From contig PBPU01000045.1 in assembly GCA_002724825.1 (NCBI GenBank), forward strand, positions 10,643 to 15,869: a DNA stretch of 5,227 nucleotides, in the 5' to 3' direction. Origin of the DNA: Acidimicrobiaceae bacterium (GTDB lineage: Bacteria; Actinomycetota; Acidimicrobiia; Acidimicrobiales; UBA8592). Of this stretch, positions 1 to 5,227 are shown one piece after another; position 1 is the first letter of the stretch; each line of letters begins with the position of its first letter. The position numbers and the translations under genes are program-made. The notes below the pieces were generated by a model. It saw only the letters and a program-made list of their open reading frames with translations, was not told where the DNA came from and did no database searches.

Positions 1-1148
1 TTACCTGAGTATCGGTGCTTAGATACTTCTATGTTGTATCCCGCTTTGATCGCTTCTGCCTCGCTAAGTCCTGCAAAAGCTACTTCGGGGTGGCAGTAGA
101 TTGCCCATGGTACTTTTGCATAATCAACTGGAGTGACATCCTCTCGGCATATCCGTTTGATCGCTAATATAGCCTCCGCAAATGCGACATGAGCTAACTG
201 GGGAGTGTCTATTAGGTCGCCAATGGCATAGATACCAGAAGACTGAGTTTCGCAGAAATCAGTGACCGGAACAAAGCCTCTCGTATCTGCACTAATTCCT
301 GCATTCTCTAATCCGAGTAGATCGGGGTATGGCCTTCTCCCTACTGAGACAACTACTAGGTCTGTTTCGATTTTTTCTCCATCATTCAACAAAATAGTGG
401 TCCCATCCAAAGTGGGAGTATGGCCTTCAACCGAAACTCCTGTGCGAATACCGATTCCTCTTTTCTGAAATGACCTGTGTACTACTTTCGCAATATCTTT
501 GTCACAGCCGGCAAGTATTTGAGGGAGCGCTTCAACAATAGTAACAGTTGAGCCAAAGTCATTTAAGGCTGAGGCAAATTCAACTCCGATGGCCCCTCCG
601 CCAATAATAACTGCTCTCGAAGGAACTTTAGTAAGGGAAAGCAATTGGTCCGAAGTCACGACTAGCGTTCCGTCAACTTCAAACCCTGATATCGATTTGG
701 GCTTGGAACCACTAGCCAAAATAATATTGTCTCCAGAAATAACTTGCTTACTGTCATCTGAACCTGAAATCTTTACTTTTTTACCACCAGCTAACTCTCC
801 AACCCCTGAAAAGACCGTTACGCTTCTTCTTCCCAAAAGCCCTTCCACGCCTGAAGTTAAAGTATCAATTACCCCCTGTTTTCGGTTCATGAGTTGCAAC
901 ATATCTAATTCGGGGGCACCCGCTTTGACGCCATATTCTTCGGCTTGGCGGACTGTGCGAAGGACTGATGCTGTCTCTAGCAATTCTTTGGCGGGGATGC
1001 AACCAACATGAAGACATGTGCCGCCTAGTTTCCCCATTTCCACTAGCGCCACATCAAGCCCAGCAGCTGCGCCATATAGGGCTGCGCCATACCCCCCAGG
1101 GCCTCCACCTACTATCACCACATCGAAGTGAGACTTTGTATCTTCCAT
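1..1148 (-). CDS. lpdA: Dihydrolipoamide dehydrogenase (E3), 3' end cut off by window edge
   Basis: This is the flavoprotein that reoxidises dihydrolipoamide on E2 or GcvH of 2-oxoacid dehydrogenase or glycine cleavage complexes, passing electrons through FAD to NAD+ in the cytoplasm. The 382 residues present show, in order: the FAD Rossmann motif GGGPGG at 14-19; the redox disulfide motif CLHVGC with Cys45 and Cys50, followed by IPAKELLETA; the NAD-binding motif GGGAIGVE at 183-190; and the second FAD motif GIYAIGD at 305-311. The start of the dimerisation domain follows (WAIYCHPEVAFAGL, from 348). Family members are about 460 residues, so some 80 residues are missing beyond base 1, including the catalytic His-Glu dyad. 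The ATG at 1148 is preceded by AGGA at 1156-1159 with 7-base spacing and lies seven residues before the first beta strand. A small membrane ORF lies 56 bases upstream on the same strand. No E1 or E2 gene is visible, so the complex it serves cannot be named. Confidence 0.95.
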   Translation of the reverse strand, partial: MEDTKSHFDVVIVGGGPGGYGAALYGAAAGLDVALVEMGKLGGTCLHVGCIPAKELLETASVLRTVRQAEEYGVKAGAPELDMLQLMNRKQGVIDTLTSGVEGLLGRRSVTVFSGVGELAGGKKVKISGSDDSKQVISGDNIILASGSKPKSISGFEVDGTLVVTSDQLLSLTKVPSRAVIIGGGAIGVEFASALNDFGSTVTIVEALPQILAGCDKDIAKVVHRSFQKRGIGIRTGVSVEGHTPTLDGTTILLNDGEKIETDLVVVSVGRRPYPDLLGLENAGISADTRGFVPVTDFCETQSSGIYAIGDLIDTPQLAHVAFAEAILAIKRICREDVTPVDYAKVPWAIYCHPEVAFAGLSEAEAIKAGYNIEVSKHRYSG

Positions 1149-1155
1149 GTCCAAA

Positions 1156-1159
1156 TCCT
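1156..1159 (-). promoter_or_regulatory. Shine-Dalgarno site of dihydrolipoamide dehydrogenase
   Basis: AGGA on the minus strand, 7 bases before the ATG at 1148. It supports that start over any later one. Confidence 0.6.
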
Positions 1160-1204
1160 ATCGCTACAAACGATCAACTAATTATTCAAATAGCAGCACT
1201 AAAT

Positions 1205-1357
1205 TTAGGATGCTATTAGAACTTGTGTAGTAAATGCCAAAAGTATCACTAGTCCACAAACAAGAGAAACAATGATCAACATTCGCGTACTCATATACGT
1301 GGTAGACCATAGTGGCGTATTATGAAGTGCACCTAGACAGAAGAAGAAATTTAACAT
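1205..1357 (-). CDS. Possible small single-pass membrane protein (50 aa)
   Basis: This short minus-strand ORF runs from ATG at 1357 to TAA at 1205-1207. The N-terminal half is MLNFFFCLGALHNTPLWSTT. The C-terminal half begins MSTRMLIIVSL at residue 22 and forms one continuous hydrophobic stretch at about 26-43, long enough for one membrane helix, with Arg25 just before it. The arrangement suggests a single-pass inner-membrane peptide, possibly with the N-terminus inside by the positive-inside rule. GAGG lies 4 bases before the first ATG. Starts at residue 22 or 26 would also keep the helix, giving 29 or 25 residues. It lies 56 bases upstream of dihydrolipoamide dehydrogenase on the same strand, so the two could be co-transcribed. 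I do not recognise a family. A chance ORF in an intergenic region is the main alternative; the hydrophobic block and the ribosome site favour a real gene only modestly. Confidence 0.4.
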   Translation of the reverse strand: MLNFFFCLGALHNTPLWSTTYMSTRMLIIVSLVCGLVILLAFTTQVLIAS

Positions 1358-1389
1358 TATTCCTCACATGAGAAACTAAATAGAGTGAA

Positions 1390-1411
1390 TACGTGTCATT
1401 TCCGACACATA
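1390..1411. promoter_or_regulatory. Imperfect 22-bp palindrome (operator or hairpin)
   Basis: Arms GTGTC (1393-1397) and GACAC (1404-1408) flank a 6-base centre ATTTCC. After one mismatch the symmetry continues for two more base pairs (1390-1391 with 1410-1411). It lies between divergent transcription units, inside the leader that a minus-strand promoter at 1476-1503 would produce. It could bind a dimeric regulator or fold as an RNA hairpin. No U-tract follows on either strand, so a terminator is unlikely. A symmetry of this size can arise by chance. Confidence 0.3.
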
Positions 1412-1452
1412 TTTTGAGATGGGGAGCTTAGGGACTTTCAACATGAACACAT

Positions 1453-1482
1453 TTGAAATTAAGAGAAGCCACCCACTTATAC
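1453..1482 (+). promoter_or_regulatory. Weak candidate promoter for the ubiA-dprE1 unit
   Basis: TTGAAA (1453-1458) and TTATAC (1477-1482) are spaced by 18 bases. The start of transcription would lie near 1489, giving a leader of about 37 bases before the ATG at 1526. Its -10 region overlaps the candidate -10 of the opposite strand, which would make the two units compete. An alternative is TAAACT at 1517-1522, which would give a nearly leaderless message. Confidence 0.2.
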
Positions 1483-1503
1483 CCCCTCGTGATAGGCCAT
1501 CAA
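1476..1503 (-). promoter_or_regulatory. Possible promoter for the minus-strand unit (small ORF and lpdA)
   Basis: On the minus strand TTGATG (1498-1503) and TATAAG (1476-1481) are separated by 16 bases. They match the housekeeping sigma consensus at 4 of 6 and 5 of 6 positions. The start of transcription would fall near 1469, about 110 bases before the small ORF and about 320 before lpdA. The call is by eye only. Confidence 0.3.
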
Positions 1504-1525
1504 ATTTCTTAGACCTTAAACTTGA

Positions 1526-2383
1526 ATGCAGCGCTTGAGTCCTTATCTCATTGCCGCAAGGCCACACCAGTGGCTTAAAAATTTATTAGTATTTGCTGCA
1601 CCACTGGCAGCTGGGGAAATCGATAATGGGAACACCCTATTTAGGACTTCGAGTGCTGCTTTTCTATTTCTTCTCGTTTCGGTGAGTGTCTATTTTTTTA
1701 ATGACTTGTGTGATATCGAAGCCGACAAACAACACAACCAAAAGGCGCAAAGGCCGATAGCAAATGGCAAAGTATCAGTTCGATTTTTAGTCGGAGTGAT
1801 CTTAGTTTTTTCTATAACTTCTTTGACATTAGGCTTTCTCCTCTCTTCAGGTCTAGGGATTTGCCTCGGGGTCTACACCTTCGTTAATTTCCTATATTCG
1901 GTGAAGGTAAAAGAGCTTCCATATATAGAGTTAGTCCTTGTCGCATCAGGATTTGTCCTTCGAGCTGCTGCTGGTGGCATGCCTACAAACATTCCACTCT
2001 CCTTCTGGTTCATCACTTTGGTCTCTTCCACATCATTTTTTCTTGTAGCTGGTAAAAGGTTCGCCGAGTTGTCTACATATCAAACCCATGTGTCACGTTT
2101 AGTTCTTCAGTTCTACTCGTTGAAGATACTTGAGACTTTAATGGCACTGTCATCCTCGCTTGCAGTTATCACATACGGATTTTGGCTGGGCCAATCAGCA
2201 AATACCCAAACTAGCTACTCTTTGGTGTCATTATTTCTTTTCACTTCGGCACTGCTTCGATACAGGTTACGCCTTCAAACTGGCTTTGGAGAGGATCCGG
2301 TGCGTACGGTACTAAATGACTTTTGGCTTTTGGTATTGTCTGTTCTCTGGGCGCTAACATACGGAGTCGCAATATATGGATAA
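1526..2383 (+). CDS. ubiA: Decaprenyl-phosphate phosphoribosyltransferase (DPPR synthase), UbiA prenyltransferase superfamily
   Basis: It is predicted to transfer 5-phosphoribose from PRPP to a polyprenyl (decaprenyl) phosphate in the inner membrane, the committed step toward polyprenyl-phosphate arabinose, as M. tuberculosis Rv3806c does. The 285 residues are mostly hydrophobic helices, and the length is normal for the family. The N-terminal RPHQWLKNLLVFAAPLA (12-28) matches the family's RPRQWVKN signature. The first Asp-rich motif is NDLCDIEAD at 59-67 (Asn59, Asp60, Asp63, Asp67), followed by KAQRPIANG (73-81). In place of the classical second DxxxD motif is YSVKVKELPYIELVLVASGF (124-143) then VLRAAAGG (144-151), as in Rv3806c, followed by VAGKRFAEL (174-182). 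A stop codon directly precedes the ATG, so this is the earliest start; no Shine-Dalgarno is obvious, and TTG at 1535 is an alternative. It overlaps dprE1 by 8 bases, which supports this role over quinone prenylation. Confidence 0.9.
   Translation: MQRLSPYLIAARPHQWLKNLLVFAAPLAAGEIDNGNTLFRTSSAAFLFLLVSVSVYFFNDLCDIEADKQHNQKAQRPIANGKVSVRFLVGVILVFSITSLTLGFLLSSGLGICLGVYTFVNFLYSVKVKELPYIELVLVASGFVLRAAAGGMPTNIPLSFWFITLVSSTSFFLVAGKRFAELSTYQTHVSRLVLQFYSLKILETLMALSSSLAVITYGFWLGQSANTQTSYSLVSLFLFTSALLRYRLRLQTGFGEDPVRTVLNDFWLLVLSVLWALTYGVAIYG
2363..2366 (+). promoter_or_regulatory. Shine-Dalgarno site of dprE1, inside ubiA
   Basis: GGAG lies 9 bases before the ATG at 2376, within the last codons of the upstream gene. 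With the 8-base overlap it suggests translational coupling of the two enzymes. Confidence 0.45.
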
Positions 2384-3707
2384 GACTGAGCTAGGAACTT
2401 GGGGAAATGCAAAGGGTTCAGAATCTTATTTAAGAGAACCTAAATCTATCGATGATTTAAGAGGAATAGTCGAATCAGTTGGGAATGGTGGTGGCATAGC
2501 CCGAGGGTCAGGCATGAGTTATGGAGACCAGCCTATGAACAGTGATGGAGATGTTATCCGACCATTATTTAGAAAGGAAAATATTGAACACCCAAATTCA
2601 AATGGGATCATAACAGTCCCGTCGTCTTTAACTTTCGCTGAACTGCTTGAGCGAGTAGTCCCCCTCGGTTGGTTTATGCCAGTAGTCCCAGGAACCAGTT
2701 TCGTTACCATTGGTGGAGCAATAGCTGCGGACGTCCATGGAAAGAATCACTATCGAAAATCTTCTATCGCCAGCCACATCAAATCAATAGCTTTAATGCT
2801 TGCAGATGGAGAGACGATCCGATGCAGTAAAACTGAAGAAGCCGCAATCTTTTGGGCGACTATGGGGGGATTAGGGCTGACTGGAATTGTTATCGAAGCA
2901 ACAATCCAATTAAGCCGAATTCGGTCTAGCAAAGTTCAAGTGAGCAGAAATAGCTTCGGAAATTTTTCCGACTTATTCGAAGCCATGAAATCACAAGTCA
3001 ACAGATTCGAATACGGTGTTGCGTGGCTAGACCTCATCTCGAAAAATAACTTCGGCCGAGGAATATTAGAAACAGCAAATCATGAAATATCTAATAATCC
3101 ACACCACGAATTCTCATACATAGCAAAACCTACCCTCCCTCTTCCAAACCACCTTGCTGATTCGTTTCTTCGCCGTTCAACAGTCAAGGCATATAATTCT
3201 CTTAGAATTCTGTCAGCCGGCAGGACTGAGACTATTAAAAAAACTGAACTGTCTGCCTTTATGCATCCACTCGATAAGGTGAGAAATTGGAACCGGCTAT
3301 ATGGGAAATCTGGGATTATCCAATGGCAAATAGCTGTCCCTGAGGTTTCAGAACATACACTTTTCGATGTCATCGATTCAATACAAAAAGCAAAAGTTCC
3401 TGCCTTCCTTGCGGTATTAAAGAAACTGGGGGCTTCGAACCAGGCTCCTTTGTCCTTCCCAATGGAGGGTTGGACTCTCGCAGTTGATTTCCCTGCAAAT
3501 GATAAGAGAATTTATGGATTTTTAGATGCCCTAGACCAGGAGTTAGTGAAAGCTGGAGGACGGATTTACTTAGCTAAGGATGCAAGACTAGATCCAGAAC
3601 TTATTCCTAAAATGTATCCGGATTTAGATGAGTGGAAATCCATTCGTAAAAATATCGACCCTGATAGACGCTGGCAAAGCGACTTTTCTAGAAGATTAAA
3701 TTTGTAG
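2376..3707 (+). CDS. dprE1: Decaprenylphosphoryl-beta-D-ribose 2'-oxidase DprE1
   Basis: This FAD-dependent oxidase converts polyprenylphosphoryl ribose to its 2-keto form; DprE2 then reduces it to the arabinose donor used for cell-wall arabinan. The protein has 443 residues, against 461 in M. tuberculosis. The vanillyl-alcohol-oxidase-type FAD domain shows ARGSGMSYGD (42-51), VVPGTSFVTIGGAIAADVHGKNH (103-125) with His121, Gly122 and Lys123 in the positions of Mtb His132, Gly133 and Lys134, and FWATMGGLGLTGI (about 159-171). The C-terminal substrate domain has NQAPLSFP, GWTLAVDFP (365-373) and GGRIYLAKD (394-402), where Tyr398 and Lys401 match Mtb Tyr415 and the key Lys418. It ends with DPDRRWQSDFSRRL, matching the family's terminal ASDMARRL. 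The residue matching Mtb Cys387 is Ala369. The gene overlaps ubiA by 8 bases; no dprE2 follows, since the next gene is convergent. Confidence 0.93.
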   Translation: MDKTELGTWGNAKGSESYLREPKSIDDLRGIVESVGNGGGIARGSGMSYGDQPMNSDGDVIRPLFRKENIEHPNSNGIITVPSSLTFAELLERVVPLGWFMPVVPGTSFVTIGGAIAADVHGKNHYRKSSIASHIKSIALMLADGETIRCSKTEEAAIFWATMGGLGLTGIVIEATIQLSRIRSSKVQVSRNSFGNFSDLFEAMKSQVNRFEYGVAWLDLISKNNFGRGILETANHEISNNPHHEFSYIAKPTLPLPNHLADSFLRRSTVKAYNSLRILSAGRTETIKKTELSAFMHPLDKVRNWNRLYGKSGIIQWQIAVPEVSEHTLFDVIDSIQKAKVPAFLAVLKKLGASNQAPLSFPMEGWTLAVDFPANDKRIYGFLDALDQELVKAGGRIYLAKDARLDPELIPKMYPDLDEWKSIRKNIDPDRRWQSDFSRRLNL

Positions 3708-3746
3708 TAAGCGTCGCAGATATCTAGAAATTTGCAGAAACTGGGC

Positions 3747-3980
3747 TTACCTCAATGGCGGTAGATCTCCGAAGTCAAGATCGAATGGTAAATCCGGTTC
3801 AGGGTCGTCATTTGTCTGGATAATCTCGACTGTTGTCTTCTCTGGCTCGAGGATTTCCCCTATTGCAATCATGGCCGCACCAAGAACCACAGCGCCTGTA
3901 CCTTTAGGTTTCTTCTTTTCTGATCCCTGCGTTGTATCAAAGTCAGATTCAGGCGAATTGGTAGAGTCTTCTTTGTCCAT
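3747..3980 (-). CDS. Small acidic protein of unknown function (77 aa)
   Basis: I do not recognise this family. The protein has three parts. Residues 1-21 are polar and acidic. A basic patch, KKKPKG (22-27), leads into a Gly/Ala-rich hydrophobic segment, GAVVLGAAMIAIGEIL (29-44), which is short and ends at Glu42 and Glu45, so it is only a marginal membrane anchor. The tail from 58 is strongly acidic with regular Pro and Leu/Phe (DDPEPDLPFDLDFGDLPPLR). Overall I count 18 Asp/Glu against 7 Lys/Arg. It lies 41 bases downstream of the LapA-like gene on the same strand, so the two are probably co-transcribed. An in-frame stop sits just before GGT-ATG, so ATG 3980 is the earliest start, yet GAGGT directly abuts it, which is unusually close. 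The charge pattern suggests a protein-binding tail, but this is inference. It converges on dprE1 with 39 bases between. Confidence 0.7.
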   Translation of the reverse strand: MDKEDSTNSPESDFDTTQGSEKKKPKGTGAVVLGAAMIAIGEILEPEKTTVEIIQTNDDPEPDLPFDLDFGDLPPLR

Positions 3981-4021
3981 ACCTCATTTTGCCAGAAGAT
4001 GGGATCAACTCAACTCGAAGT

Positions 4022-4270
4022 TCAAGAACTTCTCCGTTTCCGACTCAATCGCTGAAGCAAAAGAGCGATCAAGCTAGCTAGCACGGAAGTCAATACCAGC
4101 AAAAGAAAGAGAGGCATGGCTATGTCGAACCAAAGAAACTCTACTTGTGTCTTTTCTGTATTCTGAAAGACAAAGAGAAGAAGCACGACTAAAGATATAA
4201 CACCGCCAAAATATTTTGGATCGATCTTCTTTAATCTTTCAGCTGCTGAAGAGGGTTGAGAATCTTCCAT
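4022..4270 (-). CDS. LapA/DUF1049-family small membrane protein
   Basis: The 82-residue protein has the LapA (DUF1049, YciS-like) architecture. A polar N-terminus (1-19) leads to a first membrane helix at about 21-36, ending in the family's FVFQN motif (33-37). A short beta-like extracytoplasmic segment, TEKTQVEFLWFDIAMP, follows, then a second helix at about 53-72, and a basic cytoplasmic tail, QRLSRKRRSS. In E. coli LapA works with LapB in controlling lipopolysaccharide synthesis. Actinobacterial relatives lack that pathway and their role is not established, so only the family and membrane location are claimed. The ATG at 4270 has GAGG 4 bases upstream (4275-4278), slightly close but usable. 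The gene is divergent from the epimerase-like gene and probably heads a two-gene unit with the acidic protein downstream. Confidence 0.85.
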   Translation of the reverse strand: MEDSQPSSAAERLKKIDPKYFGGVISLVVLLLFVFQNTEKTQVEFLWFDIAMPLFLLLVLTSVLASLIALLLQRLSRKRRSS

Positions 4271-4293
4271 GAAACCTCACATTTCTCTTAATT

Positions 4294-4315
4294 TTTAGCA
4301 TGCTTAATGGATTAA
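4294..4315. promoter_or_regulatory. Two adjoining palindromes upstream of the LapA-like gene
   Basis: AGCATGCT (4297-4304) is a perfect 8-bp palindrome, extending to 12 of 14 symmetric positions at 4294-4307. Next to it TTAAT and ATTAA (4304-4315) form a perfect inverted repeat around GG. They lie 24-45 bases before the LapA-like start, where an operator or promoter would sit. The AT-rich part may simply be a -10 region: the minus strand reads TTTAAT at 4311-4316. Function is unknown. Confidence 0.25.
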
Positions 4316-4410
4316 AGCGAAAAACTCTAAATTTCCCTGAAATTTTCTCTTTGGGTTATTTGCTTTCGTTGAGGATGTGCAACCATTAAATTACAAGCAG
4401 GAATAGCGCT

Positions 4411-4415
4411 GGAGG
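4411..4415 (+). promoter_or_regulatory. Shine-Dalgarno site of the epimerase-like gene
   Basis: GGAGG lies 6 bases before the ATG at 4422. It is the strongest ribosome-binding site in the window and fixes that start. A possible -10 hexamer, TAAATT at 4387-4392, lies just upstream, but I see no convincing -35. Confidence 0.75.
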
Positions 4416-4421
4416 ATTTGA

Positions 4422-5227
4422 ATGATTGTTGCGATTACAGGTGCTACGGGAACGATCGGCAGTGCAGTAAGCGCACATTTGCGTGAAATGGGGCATGAAG
4501 TAATTTGCATTTCTCGCAATAGGGATCGTGCCGACGTGTTTTGGAATCCATCTGAAGGTTTGATAGAAAGTCAAAGTTTGGAGGGGATCGATGCAATGAT
4601 TCACCTTGCAGGTGAGAGCATCGGAAACCGTCGATGGTCAAAACGACAAAAGGCGGAAATTTATTCCAGTAGAATAAAGGGTACGGAGTTAATTGCTAAG
4701 ACTCTATCTGAATTAGATTCTCCTCCATCTGTTTTCCTAAGTGGTTCTGCTACTGGCTTCTATGGAGATTGTGGGAGTAGTCAAATTGATGAGAAATCAC
4801 CTAAAGGTAGCGGATTCCTTGCAGAGGTTGCAGCTGATTGGGAAACAGCAACTACTTCAGCTGAAGAAGCTGGTATTAAGGTAACCCATTTGCGAACAGG
4901 AATTGTCCTTGACCCTCAAAGTGGGATGCTACAAAAAATACTCCCTTTATTTAAACTTGGTTTGGGAGGAAAACTGGGAAACGGCAATCAGTACTGGAGC
5001 TGGATTACTTTAGAGGATGAGGTCCGGCTTATCGGATGGCTACTTTCAGCCGATATACAAGGCCCTGTGAATCTCACCGCTCCTGAACCGGTTAGCAACG
5101 CTCAATTCACCAAAGCATTAGGGTCAGCTTTAGGAAAACCTACGGCAATTGCAGTACCTAAGTTCGGCCCAATGCTTCTTGCTGGCAGAGAGCTCGCTCA
5201 AGAGCTGATATTTACCAGCACGAGAGC
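4422..5227 (+). CDS. TIGR01777-family NAD(P)-binding epimerase-like protein (SDR39U1/YfcH type), 3' end cut off
   Basis: This is a cytoplasmic member of the extended/atypical short-chain dehydrogenase superfamily. The 268 residues present begin with the Rossmann motif GATGTIG (7-13). Next come DAMIHLAGESIGNRRWSKRQK (57-77) and SRIKGTELIAKTL (83-95), which are hallmark blocks of TIGR01777 proteins. The SGSATGFYGD block (107-116) with Tyr114 corresponds to the usual SASAxGYYG. Then come WETATTSAEEAGIKVTHLRTGIVL, the WSWITLEDEVRLIGWLL block (192-208) and GPVNLTAPEPVSNAQF. Family proteins are about 300 residues, so roughly 30 C-terminal residues lie beyond the window. The substrate is not known for this family; human SDR39U1 and E. 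coli YfcH are also poorly characterised, and epimerase is a name by homology. The start is supported by GGAGG at 6-base spacing. It is divergent from the LapA-like gene. Confidence 0.92.
   Translation, partial: MIVAITGATGTIGSAVSAHLREMGHEVICISRNRDRADVFWNPSEGLIESQSLEGIDAMIHLAGESIGNRRWSKRQKAEIYSSRIKGTELIAKTLSELDSPPSVFLSGSATGFYGDCGSSQIDEKSPKGSGFLAEVAADWETATTSAEEAGIKVTHLRTGIVLDPQSGMLQKILPLFKLGLGGKLGNGNQYWSWITLEDEVRLIGWLLSADIQGPVNLTAPEPVSNAQFTKALGSALGKPTAIAVPKFGPMLLAGRELAQELIFTSTR

Noticed and set aside
262..1219. Plus-strand open frames at 262-468, 589-1011 and 968-1219
   Set aside because: The first two lie wholly antisense to the well-supported dihydrolipoamide dehydrogenase and the third mostly so; they are Ser/Pro-rich or low-complexity translations with no family resemblance or ribosome site.
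1376..1567. 63-codon minus-strand frame across the ubiA start
   Set aside because: It begins inside the N-terminal RPHQW region of ubiA, shows no domain or ribosome site, and is explained as a shadow plus intergenic sequence.
2519..3373. Minus-strand frames inside dprE1 (2519-2710, 2750-2932, 3080-3373)
   Set aside because: All are antisense to conserved DprE1 blocks and have no recognisable protein features.
3480..3482. The Cys-to-Ala position in DprE1 as a sign of an inactive enzyme
   Set aside because: Cys387 is not required for DprE1 catalysis in mycobacteria. The FAD-contacting and Lys418-equivalent residues are intact, so the enzyme is expected to be active.
3871..4077. 68-codon plus-strand frame over the acidic protein and LapA-like genes
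   Set aside because: It is antisense to two better-supported genes, and its translation has no ribosome site or domain.
4329..4346. AAATTT-N5-AAATTT hairpin in the divergent gap, considered as a terminator
   Set aside because: The stem is entirely AT, AAATTT is itself palindromic so the repeat is cheap, and no transcript would end there because both neighbours start away from the gap.
4386..4641. Minus-strand frames of 72 and 65 codons at 4386-4604 and 4444-4641
   Set aside because: They are antisense to the TIGR01777-type gene, which has a strong ribosome site and clear family motifs.

Overview
The window looks like chromosomal DNA from an actinobacterium of low-to-moderate GC (roughly 40-45% in a few lines counted by hand). 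Two things support this: a decaprenyl-phosphate phosphoribosyltransferase / DprE1 gene pair, which is the actinobacterial route to polyprenyl-phosphate arabinose, and a dihydrolipoamide dehydrogenase with an actinobacterial-style redox motif (CLHVGCIPAKELLETA). The low GC hints at an uncultured aquatic lineage rather than a mycobacterium or corynebacterium, but this is inference; no rRNA gene or other marker settles it. I see no mobile element, CRISPR array, tRNA or rRNA gene.

Layout: (1) 1-1148, minus strand: dihydrolipoamide dehydrogenase, cut off by the left edge (382 N-terminal residues present). (2) 1149-1525: a divergent intergenic region. It may hold a 50-residue single-pass membrane protein on the minus strand (1205-1357), a minus-strand promoter (1476-1503), an imperfect palindrome (1390-1411) and a short plus-strand ORF overlapping the next start (1443-1538). 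(3) 1526-3707, plus strand: UbiA-type DPPR synthase and DprE1, overlapping by 8 bases. (4) 3747-4270, minus strand: a LapA/DUF1049-type membrane protein followed by a very acidic 77-residue protein of unknown function. (5) 4271-4421: a divergent intergenic region with two adjoining palindromes. (6) 4422-5227, plus strand: a TIGR01777-family NAD(P)-binding epimerase-like protein, cut off by the right edge and missing about its last 30 residues.

The only clear pathway is the central pair. The UbiA-type enzyme would join phosphoribosyl pyrophosphate to polyprenyl phosphate, and after removal of the 5-phosphate DprE1 would oxidise the ribose C2 hydroxyl, the first half of the epimerisation to arabinose. 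The partner reductase DprE2 and the phosphatase are not in the window: dprE1 is followed by a convergent gene. The most notable detail is that the DprE1 position matching Mycobacterium tuberculosis Cys387, the covalent target of benzothiazinones, is alanine here (Ala369).
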